A stretch of DNA of 64,000 nt from contig CAVTOX010000014.1 of NCBI GenBank assembly GCA_963736425.1, positions 1-64,000 of the forward strand. Reading direction: 5' to 3'. The DNA is from Prado023 sp963736425. Its GTDB lineage: Bacteria > Actinomycetota > Actinomycetes > S36-B12 > CAIYMF01. The notes under the pieces were generated by a model. The model saw nothing but the letters and a program-made list of their open reading frames with translations. It made no database searches and had not been told where the DNA came from. Below, one piece after another: positions 49,880 through 58,775 of the stretch. Position 1 is the first letter of the stretch. The number at the start of each line of letters is the position of its first letter. Position numbers and translations under genes: made by a program.

Positions 49880-50236
49880 TCAGCGACTCAGGCCCAGCTC
49901 CGCGAGCCGGGCATCGACCAGGGCGCGCAGGATCGGCTCGGGAAGTGGCTCGTCGATCGGGAACTTCACCGACCCCTTGGTCGTCTCGTATCCGGTCAGC
50001 TCGTCGGCCAGCGTGGCCGTGACGCCCCCGCTCATCGGCAGGTAGCTGCAGTGATGGGCGAACGCCGCGAACCCGGCAACGCCCTTGCCGCGGACCTTGA
50101 ACGTGGGCGAGCCGTAGCTGATGGTCTGCTCGGCGCCTGGCAACAGGACCTCGAGACTGGTCCGGACCTGGGCCAGCGTGCTGCGCTGCGGCTCGGGCAC
50201 AGCGTCCATGTAGGCATCCACCTCGTGCGTGCCCAT
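49880..50236 (-). CDS. DUF1801 family protein
   Basis: This 118-residue protein has MDAVPEPQRSTLAQVRTSLEVLLPGAEQTISYGSPTFKVRGKGVAGFAAFAHHCSYLPMSG and a KGSVKFPIDEPLP segment. This is the DUF1801/YdhG-like pattern; Bacillus FrataR/Fra of this fold is an iron chaperone. Its length is normal. No co-transcribed partner is evident. Confidence 0.85.
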   Translation of the reverse strand: MGTHEVDAYMDAVPEPQRSTLAQVRTSLEVLLPGAEQTISYGSPTFKVRGKGVAGFAAFAHHCSYLPMSGGVTATLADELTGYETTKGSVKFPIDEPLPEPILRALVDARLAELGLSR

Positions 50237-50346
50237 GGGGCGGGCCTCCTTCGATCAGGTCAACCGCCGCGGCGGTGACGGGTCGGATCGGAACCAGTGT
50301 CGCGCCCAGGCTCCCCCGCGCGCACGTCGGTGGCTACTGTGGCGGG

Positions 50347-51369
50347 ATGACGCAGACCCACCCCGCGACCCCGTCCGATCCCACCACCGCCTCCGCCCTT
50401 CGGTGGGGCGTCCTCGGCGCCGGCGGGATCGCCAGCGTGTTCACCGAGGCGGTCACCCGGTACACGCAGTCCTCCGTGGTGGCGGCGGGATCGCGCGCCC
50501 AGGAGCGTGCCGACGAGTTCGCCGCCCGCCACGCGATTCCCACCGCGCACGGCAGCTACGAGGCCCTGGTCGGCGATCCGGACGTCGATGTCGTCTACAT
50601 CGCCTCCCCCCACTCCGAGCACCGCGACCACGCCCTGCTGGCCATCGGGGCCGGGAAGCATGTCCTGGTCGAGAAGGCGTTCACCGTCAACGCCGCTGAG
50701 GCCACCCAGGTGTTCGACGCCGCCCGTGCGGCGGGAGTGTTCGTGATGGAGGCGATGTGGACCCGCTTCCTGCCGCACGTGGTCGTCCTGCGAGACGTCC
50801 TTGCGCGCGACGAGATCGGTGAGCTGGTGGGGGTCATCGCCGACCACGGCCAGAACATGGGTCACCATCCCGCGACCCATCGACTGCACGACCCGGCGCT
50901 GGCCGGAGGCGCGCTGCTCGACCTCGGGGTCTACCCCGTCTCCTTCGCCCACGACCTGTTCGGCGCCCCCGACCGGGTCTCGGCGATCGGGACATTGACG
51001 CCCAACGGGGTCGATGGGCAGGTCTCGATCGCGCTCGGTTTCGGTGATGCTCAGGCCAGCCTGCACACGACCCTCGAGGCGAACACGGCCACGACTGCCG
51101 TCGTGTTCGGAACCCACGGCCGGATCGAGATCCAGGGGAGGTTCTACGCCCCGACGCGGTTCACCGTCGTGCGTGACGACGGCTCCCGCTGGACCTACGA
51201 CGGCATGGTCGACGCGGGGATGCAGTATGAGGCGGCCGAGGTGTCCCGGTGCATCTCCGCGGGTCTTTCGGAGAGCCCGCTCATGAGCTGGCAGGGCACC
51301 CTCGAGGTGATGCGCACCATGGACGAGGTCCGTCGCCAGATCGGCCTCACCTACCCGACGGAGGGGTAG
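50347..51369 (+). CDS. Gfo/Idh/MocA-family oxidoreductase
   Basis: This 340-residue NAD(P)-dependent oxidoreductase has the Rossmann start RWGVLGAGGIASVFTEAV, VDVVYIASPHSEHRDHALLAIGAGKHVLVEKAFTVN (the Lys of the EKP-type motif; Ala replaces Pro), EAMWTRFLPHV and a C-terminal domain with GGALLDLGVYPVSFAHDLFG carrying the conserved Asp and Tyr. Substrates are sugars or dihydrodiols. The ATG at 50347 is preferred over codons from 50275. It overlaps nothing and is followed after 2 nt by a decayed small gene. Confidence 0.9.
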   Translation: MTQTHPATPSDPTTASALRWGVLGAGGIASVFTEAVTRYTQSSVVAAGSRAQERADEFAARHAIPTAHGSYEALVGDPDVDVVYIASPHSEHRDHALLAIGAGKHVLVEKAFTVNAAEATQVFDAARAAGVFVMEAMWTRFLPHVVVLRDVLARDEIGELVGVIADHGQNMGHHPATHRLHDPALAGGALLDLGVYPVSFAHDLFGAPDRVSAIGTLTPNGVDGQVSIALGFGDAQASLHTTLEANTATTAVVFGTHGRIEIQGRFYAPTRFTVVRDDGSRWTYDGMVDAGMQYEAAEVSRCISAGLSESPLMSWQGTLEVMRTMDEVRRQIGLTYPTEG

Positions 51370-51371
51370 CG

Positions 51372-51693
51372 ATGACACCCCACTGGGGTGCCATCGACCT
51401 GGTCGGCTTCACGACCGCGGAGCTCAGCGAGCGCCACGGCCCCGAGGCGCCACGGCGTGCCTCGACCGCCGCGTTACGTCGGCCCGGCTGCGCGCACTCG
51501 CCCGGATGTGCCTCGATCACCGCGTATGGCGCCCCTGTGCCGGCTCCTTCGCGGCATTCGGGGCACGGGTTGGCCCTGGCCGGTCTAGAGGCGCGTCAGA
51601 CGCGGCAATCGGAGCACCAACACCCGCCAACGCGCCTTCGACGGGTACGCCGAGGTCATCGCCACCAACGGGGCTGGCCTGCGCCAGGCATGA
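51372..51693 (+). pseudogene. Frameshifted small gene after the oxidoreductase
   Basis: An ATG 2 nt after the oxidoreductase stop begins MTPHWGAIDLVGFTTAELSERHGPEAPRRA. A single missing base at about 51460 and a switch of frame then give LDRRVTSARLRALARMCLDHRVWRPCAG. A third frame ends protein-like (NTRQRAFDGYAEVIATNGAGLRQA) at the TGA at 51691-51693. The helix-turn-helix-like start with CLDHRVW recalls AbiEi-type regulators, but this is weak. It could be an intact gene with sequence errors. Confidence 0.4.
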
Positions 51694-51697
51694 CGCC

Positions 51698-52507
51698 CTA
51701 CGTCGAGGGCATCAGCTTCTTCATCTGCCTCTGGATCAGATGGGTGGCCTGACGGGGCGCCACGCGGGTGGCGGCGTTCATCAGGCGTGAGTCGCGGCCG
51801 ACGAAGATGTGCAGGCGTCCGGCCTCGATGCCGTCGAGCATGATCCGCGCGGCGTCCGGGGCGGAGGTTGTGGGGTAGTTGCTGGTGTCGGCCGCCTCGG
51901 ACCCGCCGGGGGCGCTCACCCCGGAGTTCTGCGTGATGTTGGTCGCCACTGCCCCGGGCATGATCACCGAGACGCCCACGTTCGTGTCCAGCAGCTCCGC
52001 GTAGAGCCCCTCGGTCAGCAGCTTCACGGCCGCCTTCGATGCCCCGTACATGACCTGGCCGGGCACCGGTAGGAACCCGCCCATGCTCGACACGTTGGCG
52101 ATGTGCGCCTCGGGGCGCGCCTTGAGGTGCGGCAGGAACGCCTTGACCATGTGGATCGTGCCCATCAGGTTGACGTTGAGGACGCGCTCGATCGTCGGGT
52201 AGTCGAGGTCCTCGATGGTCACGAACGGCTGGATGATCCCGGCGTTGTTGATCAGCCCGTCGACGCAGCCGTGGTGGGCGAGCACCTCGTCGGGCAGGCC
52301 CTCGCACGCCGCGCGATCGGTGATGTCCAGGACGTGGGTCGACATGCGCTCGCCGGCCACCGCAAGGACGGCTGTCTCCTCGAGCCCCTCCGCACGGACG
52401 TCGACCGCTGCCACCCGGGCACCGCGACGCAGGAGCGCGAGGGTCAGCTCGCGGCCCATCCCACTTCCCGCCCCGGTCACGACGACGACCTTGCTGCGAA
52501 CCTTCAT
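51698..52507 (-). CDS. SDR-family oxidoreductase
   Basis: This 269-residue short-chain dehydrogenase has the nucleotide-binding TGAGSGMG, NNAG (LINNAGIIQP), the catalytic Ser (IANVSSMGG) and YGASK (Tyr-x-x-x-Lys). The ATG at 52507 follows GAGGAG, which decides it over an ATG at 52513. Members of this general subgroup act on lipids, ketones or aldehydes; the substrate is unknown. Convergent with the decayed small gene, 4 nt apart. Confidence 0.9.
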   Translation of the reverse strand: MKVRSKVVVVTGAGSGMGRELTLALLRRGARVAAVDVRAEGLEETAVLAVAGERMSTHVLDITDRAACEGLPDEVLAHHGCVDGLINNAGIIQPFVTIEDLDYPTIERVLNVNLMGTIHMVKAFLPHLKARPEAHIANVSSMGGFLPVPGQVMYGASKAAVKLLTEGLYAELLDTNVGVSVIMPGAVATNITQNSGVSAPGGSEAADTSNYPTTSAPDAARIMLDGIEAGRLHIFVGRDSRLMNAATRVAPRQATHLIQRQMKKLMPST

Positions 52508-52527
52508 CGGCACTCCTCGCCCGGCTG

Positions 52528-52758
52528 GTGGTCGCCATCGAGCCTAACCAGAGTGCCAGCGCCTGGGCCGATCGGGAGGCCCGGGAGGACCGAGTACCAC
52601 GCCACGGTGGCGCAGACCGAGTTCGAGGTGGCGACGATGGAGCGACGTTCGGTGCCGAGGTGCTGGCCGCGGCTGCCGCCATGCTCGGGCGCTCGGGGTG
52701 CCGGACGTCGGCAGACCTCGACGCGATCATCGCCGGCCTGCGCGCCCGGATGCGCTGA
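52528..52758 (+). other. Possible coding remnant
   Basis: Two frames look partly protein-like: EYHATVAQTEFEVATMERRS in one and FGAEVLAAAAAMLGRSGCRTSADLDAIIAGLRARMR in another, ending at 52758. No start or ribosome site supports a complete gene. It may be a decayed gene tail or chance. Confidence 0.25.
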
Positions 52759-52773
52759 ACCTGCCCGGGCGGC

Positions 52774-53292
52774 TCAGGTCGCGGTGCCCTCGGATTCGGT
52801 GACGTCGGCCACCTGTGCCCCGAGGGCCTCGACGAGGTCGGCAGAATCCACGGTGAAGGCGGTCCCGCTGACGCCCCCGCCGATCGAGATCGGCCCGCTG
52901 GGCATGGCGGCATCGGCGATCACCGGCCAGGGCCGCGACGACCCGAGTGGTGTGATCGTGCCCCGCGAGTACCCGGTGACGGCCAGGGCCACGTCCGCGT
53001 TGGGCATCGACAGGCGGCTCACGCCCAGCAGGGCCCGCAGCTTCGGCCAGCTGATCGTGCGTCCCCCGGGCACGAGGACGAAGAGGAAGTCGTCGTCGGC
53101 CCGCCGCACGACCATCGACTTCAGCAGGCGTCCGGGCTCCAGGCCCCGGGCCGCCGCTGCCTCCTCGAGGCTGTTCACGTGGCCGTGACGGGTCACCTCG
53201 AAGGCGATCCCGGTCGCGGCGATGGCTGCCAGGGCGCGCTCCGCGGGAGTGGCGTCGATCGGAGCATCCTGGGCTTCCAGCGGCTCATCCAC
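52774..53292 (-). CDS. YbaK/EbsC-type aminoacyl-tRNA deacylase
   Basis: This 172-residue protein has the YbaK fold: EVTRHGHVNSLEEAAAARGLEPGRLLKSMVV with the conserved Lys, DFLFVLVPGGRTISWPKLRALLG, GYSRGTITPLGS (the GYxxGxxxPxG motif) and SGPISIGGGVSGTAFTVDSADLVEAL. Such proteins clear mischarged tRNA. The start overlaps the stop of the SHOCT gene by 8 nt; both are on the minus strand. Confidence 0.9.
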   Translation of the reverse strand: MDEPLEAQDAPIDATPAERALAAIAATGIAFEVTRHGHVNSLEEAAAARGLEPGRLLKSMVVRRADDDFLFVLVPGGRTISWPKLRALLGVSRLSMPNADVALAVTGYSRGTITPLGSSRPWPVIADAAMPSGPISIGGGVSGTAFTVDSADLVEALGAQVADVTESEGTAT

Positions 53293-53887
53293 CGTGGACG
53301 ACCCTGGCCTTCATGATCTCGAACTCCTCGGGCGTGATCACGCCCAGATCCCGGAGCTCCACGAGGTGCGCCAGCTCCTGGGCCGGTGATGGCGAAGTCA
53401 CGGGTGCGACCGGCGGCGCAGGAGTGTTGGCGGCCGCGATCAGGGCGCGAAGGGACTCTGCTGCGGCTGCTGTGGTCTCGAAGGGCGGCACCACCGGGAG
53501 GGCGTTGGGCGCCTTGAACGGGTCCTTCTCATACTGGCCGCGCAGGCGCTGGGTGCGCCCGACCTGGCTGCTGGCCTGCAGGACGACGGCACCGGCCTGC
53601 TCGGCGATGAGCATCTCGACCCCCGTCAGGTGCGCGTAGTCCCAACTGATCAACTCAGTGGTGAACAGCGCCCCGCCGGCCGAGCCCTTCTTGAACACGA
53701 ATGCCCGTCGCTCGGTGCCGATGATCGCCTGGTCCTGCTCGCCGAGGATGACCACGCGGACTCTCTCGCGGGGGAGAAGCGCGCGGGCCAGCGACTCAAG
53801 GGCCTTCCTGTGCAGACCGCTCAGGTCGACGGAGGTCGGCACTGGGCGCTGGCTCGCGCCCGGGTCATCAGCGGGGTTGGGCGTCAT
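53285..53887 (-). CDS. SHOCT-domain protein
   Basis: This 200-residue soluble protein has a PH-like beta domain in the middle (RVRVVILGEQDQAIIGTERRAFVFKKGSAGGALFTTELISWDYAHLTGVEM) and a C-terminal SHOCT motif (ELAHLVELRDLGVITPEEFEIMKARVV), separated by an Ala/Pro-rich linker. The ATG at 53887 (MTPNPADDPG) is likelier than 53938. The function is unknown; SHOCT segments mediate oligomerisation. It overlaps the deacylase gene. Confidence 0.8.
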   Translation of the reverse strand: MTPNPADDPGASQRPVPTSVDLSGLHRKALESLARALLPRERVRVVILGEQDQAIIGTERRAFVFKKGSAGGALFTTELISWDYAHLTGVEMLIAEQAGAVVLQASSQVGRTQRLRGQYEKDPFKAPNALPVVPPFETTAAAAESLRALIAAANTPAPPVAPVTSPSPAQELAHLVELRDLGVITPEEFEIMKARVVHGG

Positions 53888-54001
53888 CCCAGGACATCCT
53901 TGATCGGCGGCTGGACATTCCCGCGCGAGACTACACACCCCCGGACCGGAGGAGGAGATGCGCGCGGCGGTCGCTCTCCGCTCCCTCGAGCACGGTGGTG
54001 C

Positions 54002-54751
54002 TCATCGCAGCAGGAACAGGCCCCTGAGGTACTCGCGCAGCACTCCGGCGTCGACAGCCACCCGCTGGTACCCGTCATCCTCCGGCGTTCGGGTGATCAG
54101 GTCCACCCGCGACTCCCCGGTGCGCAGCACCATCGACTCGACCACCAGCCGAGTGCCCGTCTCACGGCGGGGGACCCGATGGATCAGTTGCCAGCGTGCC
54201 GGGGCGGCCTCGGCTACTCGCCGCAGCTCGGCATCGCCGATCGAGACGGGTTCGTCCGCCCCAGCCGGGATCCTGGCCTTCCCGTCGATCATGCGATCGG
54301 CCACCACGTCGGCGATCCCGCCGACCGAGTACATCGACAGCCGGTGCAGGCCGAGCGTGTCGATCCGGTCGATGCCCACGACGCCGTTGCCGAACAGGGA
54401 GATCAGCCAGCGCCACGGGGCATCGGCCGGGCCCTCATGTCCGCGACGGATGTCGAGGGTGCCGACGCTCGTCGCGACCAGGGCGACGATGAGGCCGAGG
54501 TCTCCGACGACCTCGGCAGCGGCCTGCCCGGGCACCCGGTGCAGCACCCCGCGGGCCGCCAGGGAGCGCACAGCCTCGGCGAGCACCGCCTCCTCGACGC
54601 CGGCCAGGGCTGGGACGTCGCCGAGCACCACGTTCATCTCGGCCTGGGTGAACGCGCCCATGTCGACCGGCCCGGTCTCGACCAGGGCGGCCACGTCGGC
54701 CAGTTGCTTCTCAGCAAGGCCGGGGATGTCGGGCTTGTCGACGGCAGTCAT
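54002..54751 (-). CDS. Uncharacterised protein of 249 residues
   Basis: I recognise no family. Residues 1-85 look helical (LAEKQLADVAALVETGPVDMGAFTQAEMNVVLG, EEAVLAEAVRSLAARGVLHRV), followed by a beta-rich domain with VVESMVLRTGESRVDLITRTPEDDGYQRVAVDAG near the end. A resemblance to EspG-type secretion chaperones in the general helix plus beta layout is too weak to name. No signal peptide or membrane helix. The ATG overlaps the upstream stop (54748-54751), so it is coupled to the 332-residue gene. Confidence 0.65.
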   Translation of the reverse strand: MTAVDKPDIPGLAEKQLADVAALVETGPVDMGAFTQAEMNVVLGDVPALAGVEEAVLAEAVRSLAARGVLHRVPGQAAAEVVGDLGLIVALVATSVGTLDIRRGHEGPADAPWRWLISLFGNGVVGIDRIDTLGLHRLSMYSVGGIADVVADRMIDGKARIPAGADEPVSIGDAELRRVAEAAPARWQLIHRVPRRETGTRLVVESMVLRTGESRVDLITRTPEDDGYQRVAVDAGVLREYLRGLFLLR

Positions 54752-55746
54752 GGGAGATCCTCCTCGATTCCGACGAACGCGGGTCGCATCGCAGTGGCGT
54801 CCTGGACGACAGCACCCACCGACAGGCGCGTGGTTCCCACCTGGACGTCGACCGTCTCGGCCTGACCCGCCTGGGCATCCGCGAACTCCACTGACGCCCG
54901 GGCGTCGAGCAGCGCCTGCACCGCAGGTCGCAACGGTGTGTTGGCCCGGACGATCGCCAGGGACCCGAACAGGCCCAGTCCGAGCTCGTCGGAGTAGGGG
55001 GAGTCGGGCAGCAGGTCCTCGGGGTGTGCAGGGTCAGGCGGCCCGAAGAGGTCCCCGAGCGGCCCCACAGGCTCGATCTCGGGCGAGAGGACATCTGACC
55101 AACGGCCCTGGTCATGGGGCGACATGGTCAGGTCGGCTCGCCGACGCGCGAAGGCGGCCAGCGCCTGACCGGCAGCACGGCTCGGTGTCGTGTTCGGCGG
55201 GCGCAGCAACATCGGGCGGGTGTCCACGTGCGCCGAGAGCCCCCAGGGGCCGACGTTCTTCCCCGTGATCCGGTAGAGGATGTAGTCGCGCGTGTGCACC
55301 ACATCCGACCAGGTGGGCAGCTTCCCCCACTGGAACGACGCCTTGGTTCGTTCCAGCTGAACCCACGTGCCCACAGCGGCCTTGCCGTGCAGGGACTCGC
55401 GGACCAGGGGTCCGTCAAGGCCGTAGTCCGGGGTCACGCCCTTGTCCACGGCCCGGTGGTGGCTGGACATCCTGCGCCGGCTCTTCGGGAAGATCCACCG
55501 CTCGTACAGGTCGTCGTCGCCGACCAGGACGTGTGCGCCCTGCAGGAGGCCGACCAGGTCGGGGATGGACATCCCGCGTTCCACCAGGTCGGACATGACC
55601 CGGACCTCGGCATCGCTGGCGTGGTCCACGGCGATGGCGAGCTTGGGGGAGAAGTCCCCGGCCGAGGACGCCACCTTGACCAGCAGCGCCAGGCGCCGGC
55701 GCTCGGACTCCGGCGAGCGGGCCTCGTCCGACTGGCTGCCTGCCAT
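54748..55746 (-). CDS. Uncharacterised protein of 332 residues
   Basis: No family is recognised. It is soluble and charged at the start, with LLQGAHVLVGDDDLYERWIFPKSRRRMSSHHRA, WVQLERTKASFQWGKLPTW and HTRDYILYRITGKNVGPWG in the middle, and a beta-rich C-terminal part (TVDVQVGTTRLSVGAVVQDATAMRP). Translationally coupled to the 249-residue gene and divergent from the 149-residue one. The pair precedes the hemopexin-like gene cluster and may belong to it. Confidence 0.65.
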   Translation of the reverse strand: MAGSQSDEARSPESERRRLALLVKVASSAGDFSPKLAIAVDHASDAEVRVMSDLVERGMSIPDLVGLLQGAHVLVGDDDLYERWIFPKSRRRMSSHHRAVDKGVTPDYGLDGPLVRESLHGKAAVGTWVQLERTKASFQWGKLPTWSDVVHTRDYILYRITGKNVGPWGLSAHVDTRPMLLRPPNTTPSRAAGQALAAFARRRADLTMSPHDQGRWSDVLSPEIEPVGPLGDLFGPPDPAHPEDLLPDSPYSDELGLGLFGSLAIVRANTPLRPAVQALLDARASVEFADAQAGQAETVDVQVGTTRLSVGAVVQDATAMRPAFVGIEEDLP

Positions 55747-55882
55747 CCTGGTACCTCCCTGTGCCGATTCGCACTATCGCAGAACCGGCTCAGGGGTGTC
55801 AGTGCGGCGGTGGCCCGCCCACGAGCGCGACCACTATCGGGCTCGGGGGCCCTCGACGGGGAACCTGCTCTAAGGTGCAGCC

Positions 55883-56332
55883 ATGCTATCCGTGAGCGCC
55901 TACCCCCAGGGGTACATCGACAAGGCGCGTGCCCGGATAGCCGAACAGGTCGCGGTGTACGCCGAGTTGGCCCGCGAGCTGCGTGGCGCCGGCTCAGCCG
56001 CGAGCGGGGCCATGACCGCGCTGGACGCGGTCGAACCGGAGTACTTCGCGAACCTGGTGATCGCCCTCGACAGCCACTTCGTCCACCGCAGTCGTGGTCA
56101 GGAGCGCAAGGACGGCAACGCGATGAACGAGGTGCGCGTGCTGGTCAGCTCGATCCAGAAGCACGACTCCGTCATGACCGCGGAGAAGGGCATCAGGCTC
56201 GACGCGGTGAGGTCGGTCCTTGGTATCGAGTACGGCGAGCGGATCCGCATCCACGCGGACGGTTTCGAGCGCCTGGCCGCGGCCTTCTTCGAGGCGCTGG
56301 AGGCGACCTACTCGGAGCCGGACCGGGTCTGA
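55883..56332 (+). CDS. Uncharacterised helical protein of 149 residues
   Basis: AAGGTG lies 7 nt before the ATG. The protein is helical, with an Arg/Lys-rich middle (HFVHRSRGQERKDGNAMNEVRVLVSSIQKHDSVMT) and an amphipathic end (YGERIRIHADGFERLAAAFFEALEATYSEP). No family is recognised; nothing suggests export. It is in the same direction as, and 139 nt upstream of, the large hemopexin-repeat gene. Confidence 0.65.
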   Translation: MLSVSAYPQGYIDKARARIAEQVAVYAELARELRGAGSAASGAMTALDAVEPEYFANLVIALDSHFVHRSRGQERKDGNAMNEVRVLVSSIQKHDSVMTAEKGIRLDAVRSVLGIEYGERIRIHADGFERLAAAFFEALEATYSEPDRV

Positions 56333-56471
56333 CCGGGCAGCTCGACGTCGCTCTGACGCCCGAGGGTCGCCCCGGTCGGAAGTCCCTACCCGCGCCTCGT
56401 GCGATGTGGTAGGCAGGGGATGAGCGCTCGGGGCAACAACTGCCGAATGCGTCGGGCATCAGGAGGCGACC

Positions 56472-58769
56472 ATGCCCACATCGAACAACGATGTCCTCAT
56501 CGAGGTGACGGAAGGCCTGATCAACCGCACCCTCGCCATCGCCTTCTACACCTCGGCCATTCCCACCGCGGCCGAGGGGCGTTATCGGCTCGGGGAGGTG
56601 TTGCGCCGCAAGGATCCCGGGCTGGCCTTCGTCGGGGACCTGGAGTTCGCCCTGGCGGTTCTCGAGCCACCGGTCGTTGATGCCCTGACCGACGAGTCGG
56701 TTCGTGTGCTGATCCGGGTGCGCTTGCGGCTGTCGATGATCGAGGAACTGGGCACGGTAGTACACGCCACAGCGGGGGTGACAGCAACACCCACGCTGTC
56801 GGCAGACCGCTCCTCGGTGATCCTCGACCTCACCCACGCCCAGATCGACGAGGTCGTGTTCGAGCGGGCGACGCAGGTGCCTGCCAGGACCCGCAAGGCC
56901 GCCAACGTGATCATCCGCCAGGTCCTGACCACGAGCGTTCTGGACAGCCTGGAGCGGTTGGATCTGACCCCATTCCTCAAGGCCCTGCGAGCGCCCAACC
57001 CGCTGGCGGGGGTGGACGCGTTCGTCCGCCGCTCCGATGGGAGCCTGCATGTCCTGGCAGGGGAGTTCGAGCACACGTTGGACTCCTCGAGCAGAGCGGT
57101 CACGGGAGCCGGTGCCCGGATCCGCGACTCCTGGCCGGGGGTCTGGGAGCAGGGCGTCGACGCAAGTCTGCAACTGCGCGACGGGACCACGTACTTCTTC
57201 CGTGACGACCGCTACGTGCGCATGTCACCGGGTGCCGTGATCGTCGACCCCGGCTACCTGCCTCCGTTGTCCCCCACGATCGGTGCTGGGTGGGACGGCA
57301 TCTGGAGGGACGGGGTCGATGCGGGCCTGTGCTACCCGGACGGGAGGGTGTTCTTCTTCCGTGGAGGCCAGTACTCGCGGTTCGACATGGCTGCCAACGG
57401 GGGCAAGGGGTGCATCGACGATGGCTACCCGAAGCCCATCTCCGAGGGCTGGCCGGGCCTGTGGGCCGACCGGGTCGACGCAGCCCTGCTCTGGGACGAC
57501 TCGCTGGTCTACTTCTTCCGCGACGACGAGGTCATGGCCTTCGACGTCGCAGCCGACCGAGCTGTGGGGCCGGCGAAGCCCATCAACGAGGTGTTCCCGG
57601 GTGCATGCGAGGCCTCCTGGCCCTTGCCGGTCGCGGCGCAGTCCCTGCGGGTCATCGATGGGCGGACGCTGGCGATCGGCGTCGACCTGTTCGAACCCGC
57701 GACCGGCCGGACGGCGCCGGCCACCGACCTGACGGACGGGGCCGACCTGTGGGTCTCGATCTCGGAGCCGACGATCCAGCGATGCTTCACCGAGGCCTGG
57801 GCGCGGATCCCGTCCCACGGCACCCGCCGCAACTGGAACACGAGCTTCTCGTCTGACGACCTCTGGGAGTTGTTCTGGGAGAAGGCCCTGGGTGTCGATG
57901 CCTCGAAGTTGGGCGAGCTCAAGAAGGTCCTGCCGGCGCCCCCGGCGGTCTCGGGGTATGTCTCGGCGACCGTCCGGGCTCCGCGGCCAGGACTCATGCT
58001 GGGGGTCGGAGAGGTGACCCTTCTCGACCTGGGTGCCACCGTCCACATCGCAGCCCGGGCCACGGTCAGGGTGCCGACGTTGACCCTGGAGCAGAAGGCG
58101 CAGCTGAGCTTCATCCTGGGGCCGCTCGCCTTCTTCGACCTGCCCGGAGCGGGCGAGGACTTCGAGATCCTGGACGTCGACCATCAGATCCCGGTGTCGT
58201 TCTCGCACGTGACCACGAAGATGTGGGGAGGGCTGAACGAGGGGTTGCGGGTCCGGGCCGTGGACCTGAGCGTCGAGCGCTTCGACCTGACCGGGGTCAC
58301 TCCAATCGACTGGGTCAACACGAAGATCCTCGACGCAGTTGCGGGCTTCCTGCTCGACTGGTCGCCCGAGATCGTGCTCCTGCCAGCCCTCGTCTCCCGT
58401 GACCTGCCCATCCCAGCACTGCGCAAGACCGTGAAGCTCAAGGGCCAGCCCCTCGAGGTCCGGGTCGAGGACTGGGTGGTCCCGCCGGATCTCACCTTGG
58501 CGGTCACGCCGGGGGCCACCACGATCACCGCAGAGTCCTTCGCCGCAGGCGCCGGGATCGACGTCACCGACCTGCCCCGCACGACCGTGTCGCTTCCGCT
58601 GTTCGTCGCCAACCGCAACCCACGTCGCACCGAGGTCCACCGGGTGGGCTGCCGGCACGTCGAGAACATCGACCAGTACTACCGGGTGGGCTACTACATG
58701 CTGATCGATGCAGTGCGCGATGGCTTCGATGGCTGCCGGGACTGCATCCCGGAGTATCACTCGCGCTGA
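56472..58769 (+). CDS. Hemopexin-repeat protein with TULIP-like flanks and Cys/His tail
   Basis: This 765-residue protein has four hemopexin repeats at about residues 180-380, each ending in a W-x-G-[VIL]-W or VFPG segment, with GVDASLQLRDGTTYFFRDDRY, GVDAGLCYPDGRVFFFRGGQYSRFD and RVDAALLWDDSLVYFFRDDEVMAFD; four would form one propeller. Residues 1-170 and about 430-720 look like TULIP-type lipid-binding domains (inference from pattern). The last 40 residues carry HRVGCRHVE ... GCRDCIPEY, an Ada-like C-x-H/C-x-x-C zinc-type motif. No signal peptide is seen. AGGAGG precedes the ATG by 5 nt. The role is unknown; lipid or host-surface binding and toxin-like use are possibilities. Confidence 0.8.
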   Translation: MPTSNNDVLIEVTEGLINRTLAIAFYTSAIPTAAEGRYRLGEVLRRKDPGLAFVGDLEFALAVLEPPVVDALTDESVRVLIRVRLRLSMIEELGTVVHATAGVTATPTLSADRSSVILDLTHAQIDEVVFERATQVPARTRKAANVIIRQVLTTSVLDSLERLDLTPFLKALRAPNPLAGVDAFVRRSDGSLHVLAGEFEHTLDSSSRAVTGAGARIRDSWPGVWEQGVDASLQLRDGTTYFFRDDRYVRMSPGAVIVDPGYLPPLSPTIGAGWDGIWRDGVDAGLCYPDGRVFFFRGGQYSRFDMAANGGKGCIDDGYPKPISEGWPGLWADRVDAALLWDDSLVYFFRDDEVMAFDVAADRAVGPAKPINEVFPGACEASWPLPVAAQSLRVIDGRTLAIGVDLFEPATGRTAPATDLTDGADLWVSISEPTIQRCFTEAWARIPSHGTRRNWNTSFSSDDLWELFWEKALGVDASKLGELKKVLPAPPAVSGYVSATVRAPRPGLMLGVGEVTLLDLGATVHIAARATVRVPTLTLEQKAQLSFILGPLAFFDLPGAGEDFEILDVDHQIPVSFSHVTTKMWGGLNEGLRVRAVDLSVERFDLTGVTPIDWVNTKILDAVAGFLLDWSPEIVLLPALVSRDLPIPALRKTVKLKGQPLEVRVEDWVVPPDLTLAVTPGATTITAESFAAGAGIDVTDLPRTTVSLPLFVANRNPRRTEVHRVGCRHVENIDQYYRVGYYMLIDAVRDGFDGCRDCIPEYHSR

Positions 58770-58775
58770 GGAGGA

